DNA of 64,000 nucleotides, taken from assembly GCA_029582155.1 (NCBI GenBank), contig CM055907.1, positions 14,870,974 through 14,934,973 of the forward strand, read 5' to 3'. Below, piece by piece: positions 24,890 through 37,400 of this stretch (its first letter is position 1; every line of letters starts with the position of its first letter). The notes under the pieces were generated by a model. That model did not search any database and was not told the DNA's origin. It saw nothing but the letters and a program-made list of their open reading frames with translations. This DNA comes from Panopea generosa. Lineage: Eukaryota > Mollusca > Bivalvia > Adapedonta > Hiatellidae. Both the position numbers and the translations under genes were made by a program.

Positions 24890-27800
24890 TTCTGACACAT
24901 ATCGCACAACACAAACTTTACTTTCAGACACATAACACAAAAGCTTAAATGATGTTCTAACACAAACATTACTTTTCAACACATAACACAACACACACCT
25001 GACTTCTAACACAAAACACAAGACAAACCTGACTTTCTAACACATTGCACAACACTAACCTGACTTCTTACACAAAACACAACACATACCCGACTTTCTT
25101 ACACATAACACAAACCACACCGGACTAATAACAAATAACTCAAACCTGACTTTCTAACACATAACACAAACCTGAAATTCTAACACATAACACAACACAC
25201 ACCTTACTTTCAAACATATTACACAAACCCGACTTTATAGCACATAACACAAACCTAAATTTCTAACACATTTCACACAACACAAACCTGACTTTTAACA
25301 GATAATACATAACACAAAACTGACTTTCTAACAGACAACACACAACACAAGCCTGACTTTCTAACAGATAACATACATCACAAACCTGACTTTCTAATAG
25401 ATAAATACAACACAAACCTGACTTTCTAACAGATAATACACATCCCAAATCTGTCTTTCTAGCACATAACACGCATCACAGACCTGCCTTTCTAACACAT
25501 AACACAAAACACAAACCTGACTTTCTGACACGTAACACACAACACATAAATGCCTTTCAAACACATAACACACATCAGAAACTTGACTTTCTAACACATA
25601 ACAAACATCACAAACCTGACTTTCTAACAAATAACACACAACACAAACCAAACATTCTGACACATAGCACACAACCCAAACATGTCTTTCTAACACATAA
25701 CACACATCAAAATCCTGATTTTTTGACACATAACACACACCACAAACCTGATTTTTTTACAGATAAACACACATCACAAACTGACCTTTTTAACAGATAA
25801 TACAAATCACAAACCTGACTTTCTAACACATAACACACATCACAAAGCTACCTTTCTAACAAATAACACACATAACAAAACTGACTTTCTAACACATAAT
25901 ACATATCACAAACATGACGTTCTGAAACAAAACAAACAACATAAACCTGCTTTTCTTACACATAACACATATCACAAACCTACATTTCTAGCACATAAAA
26001 TACATCACAAACCTACCTTTCTAACACATAACATACAACAAATACCTGACTTTCGAACACATAACACATCAAAAACCTGACTTTTTGACACATAACATAC
26101 AACACAAACCTGACTTTCTGACACATTACACACAACATTTACCTTACTTTCTGACACATAACACACAACACACAGACACGCCTTTCTAACACATAACACA
26201 CATTACCTACCTTCCTTTCTAACACATAACACATATCACAAACCTGCCTTTCTAACACATAATACACATCACAAACCTGACTTTTTCAACCGTAACACAC
26301 AACGCAAACCTGACATTCTGACACATAACACACAGCATTTACCTTACTTTCTGACACATAACACACAACACATAGACACGCCTTTCTAACACATAACACA
26401 CATTACCTACCTTCCTTTCTAACACATAATACACATCACAAACCTGCCTTTCTAACACATAACACACATCACAAACCTGACTTTCTGACACATAGCATAC
26501 ATCACAAACCTGACTTTCTGACACATAGCATACAGCGCAAACATGACTTTATAACAGATATCACACAGCACAAATATGACTTTCTAACACAAAACACACA
26601 ACACAAACCTGATTTTCTGACACATAATACACATTACAAACCTGATTTTCTAGCACATTACATACAACTCAAACCTCACTTTATGACACACAACACATAA
26701 CACAAACATGCTTTTCTAACACATAACACACAACACAAACATGCTTTTCTAACACATTACACACGTCACACACCTACCTTTGTAACACATAACACACATC
26801 ATTAACATGACATTCTAACACAAAACATACATCAAAACTTTACGTTCTAACACGGAACACACATTACAAACCTTCCTATCTAACACATAACACACATCAC
26901 AAACCTGACTTTCTAACACATAACACACATCACAAACCTGACTTCGTATCACATAACACACAGCACAAACCTGACTTTCTAACACATAACACACAGCACA
27001 AACCTGACTTTCTTACACATAACACACATCACAAACCTGACTTTCTGCTACATAACACACAACACAAACCTGCCTTTCTAACACATAATACACAACACAA
27101 ACATGACTTTCTAACAGATAACACACAACACAAGCCTGACTTTCTAACACATAACACTCAGCACAAACCTGACTTTTTAACACAAAACACACAACACAAA
27201 CCTGAATTTCTAACAGATAACACACATCACAAACCTGACTTTCTAATAGATAACAAACAACACAAGCCTGACTTTCTAACACATAACACACAAAGCAAAC
27301 ATGACTTTCCAACAGATAACACACAACACAAGCCTGACTTTTTTAACACATAACACATAACACAAGTCTTACTTTCTAACAGATAACACACAGCACAAAC
27401 ATGACTTTCTAACACAAAACACACAACACAAACCTGATTTTCTGACACATAACACACATTACAAACCTGATATTCTAGCACATAACATACAAATCAAACA
27501 TGACTTTATAACACATAACACACCTCAAAAACCTGACTTATAAACACATAACAAACATCACAAACCTGACTTTCTGAAACATAACATACAACACAAACCT
27601 GACTTTTTAACACATAACACACAATACAACCTTGACTTTCTGACACATTACACACAAAACAAACCTGCCTATCTAACACATAACACAGATAACAAACATA
27701 ACAAACCTGACTTTCTAACAGATAACAAACAACACAAGCTTGACTTTCTAACACATAACACACAACTCAAATATGATTTTCCAACAGATAACACACAACA

Positions 27801-28966
27801 CAAGCCTGACTTATTAACACATAGCACACAACACATGTCTTACTTTCTAACATATAACACACAGCACAAACATGACTTTCTAACAGATATCACACAGCAC
27901 AAACATGACTTTCTAACACAAAACACACAACACAAACCTGATTTCTAACACATAACACACATTACAAACCTGATTTTCTAGCACATAACATACAACTCAA
28001 ACATGACTTTATAACACATAACACACATCAAAAACCTGACTTTCAAACACATAACACACATCACAAACTTGACTTTCTGACACATAACATACAACACAAA
28101 CCTGACTTTTTAACACATAACACACAATACAACCTTGACTTTCTGACACATTACACACAACACAAACCTGACTTTCTAACACATAACATATATCACAAAC
28201 ATAACTGTTTATCACATAACATACATCACAAACCTACCTACTGACACATAACAAACATCACAAGCCTGACTTCCTAACACATAACATACATCACAAGCCT
28301 GACTTTCTTACACATAACACACATCACAAACCTGACTTTCTGACACATTACTAACATCACAAGCCTAAATTTCTAGCACATAACACACATCACAAACCTG
28401 ACTTTCTAGCACATAACACACAACACAAACTTGACTTTCTAACACATAACACACATCACAAACCTGTCTTTCTAACACATAACACACATCACAAACCTGA
28501 CTTTCTAACACATAACACATGACTTTCTGACACATAACACACAATACAAACCTGACTTTCTGACACATAACACACATCACAAATCAGACTTTCTCACACA
28601 TAACACACATCACAAACCTGACTATCTCACACATTACGCAAAACACAAACCTGCCTTTCTAACACATAACACACATCACAAACCTGACTTTCTGACATAT
28701 AACATACAACACAAACCTGACTTTCTAACAGATAACATACACCTGACTTTCTCACACATATCACACAACACAAACCAAACTTTTTGACACATAACACACA
28801 ACGCAAACCTGCCTTTCTAACACATAAAACACATCACAAACCTGACTTTCTAATACATAACACACATCACAAACCTGACTTTTTAACACATAACACACAA
28901 CACAAACCAAACTTTCTGACACATAACACACAACACAAACCTGACTTTCTAACACATTAAACACAT
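24890..28966. repeat. 33-bp minisatellite, about 125 copies
   Basis: The unit is about 33 bases: CACAAACCTGACTTTCTAAC then ACATAACACACAT. Many units vary (TTCTGACAC, AACAGATAA, CACAACAC), and longer blocks are duplicated: 26140-26245 repeats at 26320-26430, and about 27480-27660 repeats at about 27980-28160. Because 33 is a multiple of three, the minus strand shows many short frames with an 11-residue period. They are interrupted and have no start context or splice support. The array stops about 30 bases before the exon at 28997. Confidence 0.95.
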
Positions 28967-28996
28967 TCATTTATTTCATACTGATTGACAACACAG

Positions 28997-29110
28997 GTCA
29001 AGTGGGAAAGGAAATTCAGCAATTTTGTTACCTGGATATAGTGGATATCACAGAAGTTGTAAAGTTTACAACAACATCTACTGTATTCTACAAATCGATT
29101 TGCCAGAATG
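28997..29110 (+). CDS. Gene A exon: C-type-lectin-like C-half
   Basis: An ACACAG acceptor and a CAGAATG|GTAATA donor bound 114 bases, phase 1 to 1, with translation beginning GQVGKEIQQF and ending KSICQNG. The gene B counterpart at 54594 has the same length and phase and ends KSVCQNG. This copy lacks the FYWF aromatic core seen there (VVKFTTTST instead), so the fold may be degraded. Confidence 0.6.
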
Positions 29111-31025
29111 GTAATACAGTTTTTAAATCATAAATACAGTTTTCCCATTGTTTTCTCGTGCGTGATATATCCACTGTAAAACTCTCTTGCCTCCTTGACT
29201 GCTTACTACCCACACTAAACGTTACCTCCTCAAATCCTATTTGATAAAATAGACATTGAAAGCAAGTATTCACGATATTAAACTAGCAAATAGAAGAAGA
29301 CTCTGTGTATTATGTAGTCTGTCCATGAGATTAGTGGAATAAGTGCATGTAACACCCCTCACACAACCTAGTACCACCTTAAATACACGGGACTGTACTT
29401 GTAATATACTGACCAGCAAGCAAAGGTAGATAGGCAGGAGTTGAGACTCCAGATCACTGTTTCCTTATACCATGTAAAACAACACAGCTCGGTTTTAAAT
29501 GAACAAGATACAGAAACCATGATTTATATCATTGTGTACACAGTATATCTACATGAATACAAACTACCAAAGTACTTTAAATGTGCACAGTTTTTGGAAA
29601 GAGATCATTAACTATTATTCATTTGACCTTGTTTCTGTTATCTTTGAGGATGAAACATTTTATTCCAAAAACTACGGATTCATAAATGATAATAAATACA
29701 TGAATAAAGTATTGGGGTGGAAAGCTTTAGATTAATATAAAATAATAACACTTACTGGAAAACGATCATAGTAATATACAAGTAACAACAGTCAGCCTTT
29801 AAACATGTGATCATTTTCAACCAAACACCAAGTTAGATGTGTAGTCAAGGCTTTATTCGTACAACAGCTACGATAATACTAGCTCTCTACATGTACAACT
29901 ACTAAAGAACATGTTGTAAACATTTAGATGGATTTATCAAATTATTTCTCCTAAATTGTGTTGAGCCTCTGACGTTATAATTATACTGTATAGAACAAGA
30001 GTGGCAATTTCTATAAATGTATATCTTCACCGTTTGGCATTTTTCAATCCCGGTAAAGTATATACATTTCTATATATCCACAGTTTCCTTTTTGTCCCAA
30101 GACTCTTATAGTGTCTTCTTATTTTTTCTTCTTTCTATTGAGTCATTTTACTATTAACGATATACAATAAAGTCGGTACAAAATGCTGGAAATTCGAATC
30201 GAAGACAAATGCTCAAATTTTGATATCATTTTTCGGATTATTCAATGTAATAAACCCGGTTTGTAATGTAATGTTTCAATGGTGTTTATGCTATTTCAAC
30301 ACAACACAGGATATATATGGTAAGTTTTCTATTGGCGGGAATTACCTCAGAATAAACCTCCATAGACAACGACCTTTCCACAAGTATCTTTCTTACGTAA
30401 AGTATTTGGACTAAACCTGCTGACATTGGCTGTGAATGGTAAAGGATATTGAGATAGCCCGTTAGACCACTTGTTAGGGTGGGTAGCATTAAAATAAATT
30501 ATCGAATATATTATTTTCTTTATTGTACAGCACGTATGTATTGTTTGTAAGCCATTTTAAATACAGTGTACGTTTTTCAATAGTATTTCAATGGCCAATT
30601 TTCTAATATTCAGTTTAATGGTATGGATGATGTTGATAAATGTGAATGTCACAAACGTTCCCAGAAAAAAAAATGAATATATTATTAAGGCTTATGTTAG
30701 AAGAAGCAGTACAATATATAATCAATGACATTCCAAACAGCTGTCAATAATATGTTGTTATGTAACTACATTGTATCTATTATAAATTGTTTGATGTTTA
30801 ATTTCAAGCATAATTTCATGTAAAACATATATCTATTTATTTGTATATGTGACTTATAAGTCCATTAGGCCGTGTGTGTGTTTTAAAATTCAATATCTGT
30901 ATATCATGTTACTCACTTAATCACTTACCTACCTGCCTTCATGCCTTCCTGCCTGCCTACCTAGCTGTCTACATACCTACCTACATACCTACCTACCTAC
31001 CTGACAGCCTATCTACCTACGTACG

Positions 31026-31060
<35 letters not shown>

Positions 31061-31498
31061 CTGCCTTAATGCCTACCTACCTACCTACCTACCTAACTAA
31101 CTAACTTACTACCTACCTACCTACTTTCCTACCTTTCTACCTACTTACTTACTTACCTATCTACCTGCCTTAACGCCTACCTACGTACCTACTTACCTAC
31201 TTACTTACTTACCTACCTGCCTTGAGGCTATCCTGCCTGCCTACCTGCCTGTCTACATACTACCTACCTACCAGCCTGCCTGCCTGCCTGCCTGCCTGCC
31301 TACCTACCTATCTACCTACCTACTTACTTACTTACCTACCTGCCTTAATGCCTACCTACCTACCTACCTATTTACTTACTTACCTACCTGCATTAATGCC
31401 TTTCTACCTACCTACCTGCCAACCTACCTACCTACTTACTTACTTACTTACCTGCCTGCCTTGATGCCATCCTGCATGCCTACATGCCTGTCCACATG

Positions 31499-31529
<31 letters not shown>

Positions 31530-32776
31530 ACCTGACTGCCTGCCTGCCTACCTACTTACCTACCAACCTACCTGCCTACCTGCCTACCTACCTATATACC
31601 TACTTACCTAACTAACTAACTAACCTACTTGCCTGAATGCTTGCCTGCCTGCCTGCCGACCTTCCTACCTACAATGTACCTACCTACCTACCTACCTGCC
31701 TGCCTGCCTACCTACTTATCTACCTACCTACCTACTTACCTACCTAACCTACCTGCCTGCCTGCTTACCTGCCTGCCTACTTACCTACCTAGCTTCCTAC
31801 CTACCTACCCACCTACCTACTTACTTATGAGATCATTAAAGCGTGTTTTATAGTAGTATTATGAAAAGGTTGTTAGTTTCTATCTTTATTTGTGTGTTTG
31901 TTAAGTTGGTAGTCCTTAAATGTCGGTAATAATGACCGACTTTGAAACCAGATCATCCTATATTTTCCTTATCGTACTTCACACCCAGAAACAATACGAT
32001 CAACATCACCGACAACTACAGAAATTGCCACCAGAGATACTGAACCAACAACAATATCAACGGCTGAATCTATAGAAGGCAAACAACTCACTAATGATAA
32101 TGCAAATCGTATGTTACGTAATTATTGTTTCTGTAATATATATATATTCCATCTAAATAATTACATCCAGTATGTTGAATGGTTACTTGTTTGTCAATGT
32201 TAAATATGAAATTGAATACTGTATATCTATTTGTGTTAAGTAAGCGAAGTTTTAATATTTAATGAATGACCGTGCATAACGTTGTTAACACATTGTCCGA
32301 CCAACGAATGTCAACTATATCAAATACGTTTATCAAGTAAAGGCAGCATGTTTCTGAAAATAGATGACAGTGTCTAAACATCAATTAAAATTAATAAAAA
32401 GTATATAAATATCTTTTATAATGAAAATGTTAATGATTTGGAATTTGGAATTCGCAAAACCATGACAAAATACGATATTTTGATTACAGATGAAAATTGA
32501 CATGAACTCTCTATTGTTAATATAAACATAACGTACCTCCACCTAGCCATTATGACCCAGGTGTTACACTTCATATTACCACCGAATAGCTCATCCAGCG
32601 TAACTCTATAGATAAAGTAAAACACCTCTTAACCTGTTAACAGCGAACTTCCAGTCATAGGTGAAGCCGCCTGGCGAATTACATAATTGGATAGTAAATG
32701 TTATATCGCTGTAGCGCTGCCATGATTCGTCCTGTGACTCTGAGACGAGATATAAAAGTACAAGTTACTCTGTCAG

Positions 32777-32839
<63 letters not shown>

Positions 32840-34411
32840 TATTAAGAGAGTGGGTAGTTTCAGAGTGGGGTTCTGGGAAAGTAAGGAATTGTGGAACTAT
32901 GCTGACTTAAATAACCACTGTACGATCATACAATTGTAGAATGATATTAAAATGTAGAAATTTAATTTGCCTTGTGAAAAGTTAATCACTACATCAGACG
33001 ACATGGTGTAACTCTCTTTTTAATATAACCAATACTAAACCACGTGACTCATGTGATATGTCACAACATATGTCACAGCATACGTCACATCAAACGTTAC
33101 AACATACGTTTGGAATCTATCTAAGTCTAACCTGACCTTGTACACCAAAAATAGTAGATAGCATTATGTTTTGTAAAACGTAAGCGAATGTTACAGTTGG
33201 AGATGAATTCTTTTTTTTTTCTTTTCTTTTTTCAGATTATATTTACATAGTTGTTGGAGTTGGCGGGCTGTTGTTAATAGTAATTATAATCACAGTAGTG
33301 GTTATAGTAAGAAAAAGGTAAAACAATTTACTATGCTTTTTGATGAAAAATAGACATTTGTTTGAGGGTATTTTTTTATTATTTCATTGTTAAATACGCC
33401 AAGTATTTTCACTGTTTTCATAAAATCAAAATACTCAAATACTGGAGCCGGGCTTGCTATTAGACGTTATAAGTTGTTGTTGTACAGGGTAAAGCATCGC
33501 TTTCAACTTAACAATTTTTCAGTTATATCACCGTAATATTTGCATAAGACAGTTTTCTAAGCGCTGTCACATTGAAGTATCATATCACATGGTATGGTAC
33601 CCCATCCAGTCACAGTATACTGACACTGACTTCAAATATCGAATCAATGCAGGAGACCATTAAAGTAATTTGTGGTATCGATGTATTATGCTCATCAACT
33701 CATAATTGAATGAAATCTAAACTGCATCCATATCTAATGTCCACATTATGTTTTAAAAACGTATACATATTTCTCTAGTAAAGTGAGATATTGTCAGATT
33801 GGCTCTTCCTTAGTAAACACGCTAGACATTGTTTTTGAAAATATAATTTGAAAACAATTCAAATGGTAGATTGGTAGTAATTATTGACAATAATACAGGT
33901 GTTAGAATAACATCGTAATTGAAATTATCGAGTATGATTTATTAAGTTGAATAACACGTATTCAAACTGTGCAAATATATAATCACGCTAAAGATATTTT
34001 TTCAATCAAAGGTTCAATCACCAACACTGGCCTGTGTAGAGTACATCAGGAGGTTTTCGATACCAAGTTAGCATGATTTATCTAATTTGTAATGTACAAT
34101 TGTTTCATCAATATGTTCTCTCTATTCATATGATTTGATTTCTTCTCCAAGTAATTTCAATTCCTTCCGGCATCATTTTTTTAACATTGACTTAACCTAT
34201 TTCATGTCTGATTCACAAAACTAATTCGTTTTGGATAGGAATAATCAATATTGTTGTTGTTACTATTGGATTTTGTTGTTGTTGTTGATGATGTAATGAT
34301 GATGATAATGATGATAATGATGATGATTATGATGACGATGGTGGTGGTCGTCGTCGTTATGATGATGATGCTGACGATAATAATGATGATTATGATGGTG
34401 GTAGTACTGCT

Positions 34412-34442
<31 letters not shown>

Positions 34443-37400
34443 ATGGTTATGATGATGATGGTGATGATGATGATGATGATTTTGTAGTGGAGACGGTATT
34501 TGTGATTCTATTATATCGTCACCTTAACGTTTATATTCCATTGGTGACTAAGTTTCTTTTTTAGTAAAATACCCGTATGTAGAGTAGGCAGGCCCGTAGC
34601 TAGATCTTAAAAACCGGGAGACCGCTTCTAAAGGTATGTGGGGACATGCTCCAACAAAGTTATTATCCTACATTTCAGAACGTATTTTGCACATTTTGAG
34701 GCATTTACTTTTGATATATTTTTTAATCTCAAGACTAAACATTTTTTTTATAAATATTCACCAAATGACAACAAAATCACAAAATTCACAAAGGCATCGT
34801 TTTTATTAGATCTATTGTCATGCAATACGCGTTCATGCATGTAGATCCACATCAATATATTTTACAACTGTGTAATTTGCTAATTATTAGTCTATTGATG
34901 TCATCGTAGGCAGACACACACAGCAATAGTTCATACAGTCATAGTTAGTACTTTTCCCAAATGTATCATGATTAAAATGAAATGTAATAAATTATGTTCC
35001 TCAAAACAATATTAACCCTTATTGAACTGAATTGGGTTTTACGGCACACCAACTCTTACACTATACGGCGCCAAACAGGACCGGACATTTTGGTTCAACG
35101 TCTCATTCACATCGAGATAAAAATCAAGAAATATGGCACCAAAACTTTTATCTTCAAAAAGGTGCAGTTCATTCCAAGTTTTTAAACTTAAGTTTAAAGA
35201 ATGATTTATTCACAATATACATGGTAGTCATACATTCAATAAACATATTAAGCAACAAGCGGAAAGGGTTCAGAAGAAAGCTATCATAGCTTAATATATA
35301 TGTCCCTGCTCATTACTATGATGCAAGGGTTCAGACAGTAAATCATGTTATATAGCCAATGAGGCACCCCCGGGTCCACACAGGGCAAAGAACATAATAC
35401 AAGCGTTGCTAAATGTATCTTATATAGTAGCAGTATGTCATTAATAGATAATCATTTACATGGTTCCATTGTCACATTGCACATACATATCTATTACATA
35501 TTGCGTTAATATTTACTGTTGTAATGTTAATCAAAAGATAAGGAAATTCTTCTGTGCCCAGAAGAGTGTCATAACTTTCAAGGTTATTGATTTCAATGTT
35601 CAAACATCATTGCTTTACTATTATAGCAGTCTTCCATAAGTGTAATTTCTTGACCACGTCTTGCGCTGAAGCTTATTTCACATGGACTAGAACCAACTGA
35701 CAATGACATAATCAGTTAAATATGGGATTGATATTTAAGACAATATTTAATATATATATATATATATATATATATGGTTTATGATGTTTTTAGCTCGACT
35801 ATTCGTAGAACAGGGGCGGGCGAAGCTATGCTTCGTTCGTTCGTTTTTCAGGTTAATTTTTTTCATCAAGTAGAATGTCTATGCATTCACTCGTTTCATA
35901 TGAATGAAACGTCACATGTGTATTCAGCATCATCAATGGAACTCACAGATATAAAAAAAACATAACTCTCGGATGCATTTTGACAGAGTTATGGCGATAA
36001 TTTTTCAGGTTAGAGTTTTTTAACACATACGATATGAATTAAACTTCACATGTGTGCTCAGTATCATCAAAGGAACGCACAGAGATAAGATCCATAACTC
36101 GGTGTTGCATTTTTACAGAGGTATGGCCTTTTTGGACTTAGAAAATGTAGTTATAGATTTTGAGAGGTTGACATTTTTGATTGTGTACTTATTACATCAT
36201 CCTATCATTGAACAGGTATTAAACTTCACTTCTGTGTTCAACATCCTCTAGGTACTAGAGACAATTATCATAACCGTTACTCTTGATTGCATTTTGGCAG
36301 AATAATCTTCCATCTAGATTTAGTAATTTTGTTATTAGCAAGTTAAAGTTTGTAGTACAAGGCCTTGATCTAAGATGTTTGACAAATAGAGCAAGCTTGT
36401 GGTCCTTTCTAAAATTTGTTAAAAACCATGGCACGCCCTAAGTTGTGTTGTTTTTTATTAAAGTTTAATCCTTTTTTTTCTTTTTTGTAAAGTTCAATCC
36501 TTTTTTTAAAAAAAAGTATTTTCTTCATTTTCATGGTACCGATATATTGCCCTCTTAGCTGAAGTTAGTGCATAGGCCAATATGTCATGCTGAATTAATT
36601 AATATAAAGGCAATACGAGCTATCCATTCACTATGTTGTTTTGAAAAAAAAACCTGTTGATAATAAAAATAAATAGTGTTGATAAATTATTTTGCTAATT
36701 TATTTTTAACAGATAAGCAGTAATTATAGTTTAAATTTAACATCCCTGAGTTTTAATTGTCTTCCATTTGGTACTTATTTCCTGAAGAACTGTTGTTTTA
36801 GAACAGCATCGAAAAAAGTCGAGCACGTTGTCCCTGCGACAGCTCTTGTTTAATTTATTTTAAAAACAAATATATGACAAAAGTCCATGAACACGTCTGA
36901 CTCATGATAATTTGGCTTCAAGCACCATCAGGAAAGAAAAATAGCAACAACCTCTTCAGAAGGAAGAGGGGCTGCGATAAACACAGGTGGAGCATACATA
37001 AGATCCTATGTTTAGATCTTACATATTATATCCTATATATGTTTGTTGTGTCCTTGAGCAAGACATTTTTCCGCGTATGCTTGGTACTGACTCTACCCAG
37101 GAAGACTTTGAGCATGATTTGCCTAAGTTGTAAGAACTTGTTTCACAATCGAAGTAAAATAAATTAAGTTTAAACTAAATCATATTTAAGGGCCATTGAA
37201 ACGAAAACGAAATTCAAGTTGTTCATTATTGACATTACAGAGATGCACTTAAGACCATAATAATATCAAGTTTCTAGAACAAAGTCTTAGACTACTGGGT
37301 ATGCTGGTTTAACTTTTAGGATTCCAGGAAATAGTGATTAGGTAAACTGTTAGTCTTTAGTCCTCGATGACCTAGTTTCTTCAATCTTGCTCATATTGCA

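Noticed and set aside
24800..28970. Many minus-strand Cys/Val/Glu-rich open frames, as if a secreted Cys-repeat protein
   Set aside because: They follow from the 33-bp satellite whose length is a multiple of three. They break at every unit-length indel, and no splice, start or signal sequence supports them.
30874..31853. Thr-Tyr-Leu-Pro repeat open frames (also 48677-49793)
   Set aside because: They are direct translation of CTAC/CTGC tetranucleotide arrays, with frames of equal quality in other registers.
32698..32910. Arg-Glu repeat frame (also 61267-61545)
   Set aside because: They are translations of GA microsatellites.
34251..34487. Met/Val/Leu-rich frame
   Set aside because: It is a translation of an imperfect GAT/GTT triplet array and has no protein features.
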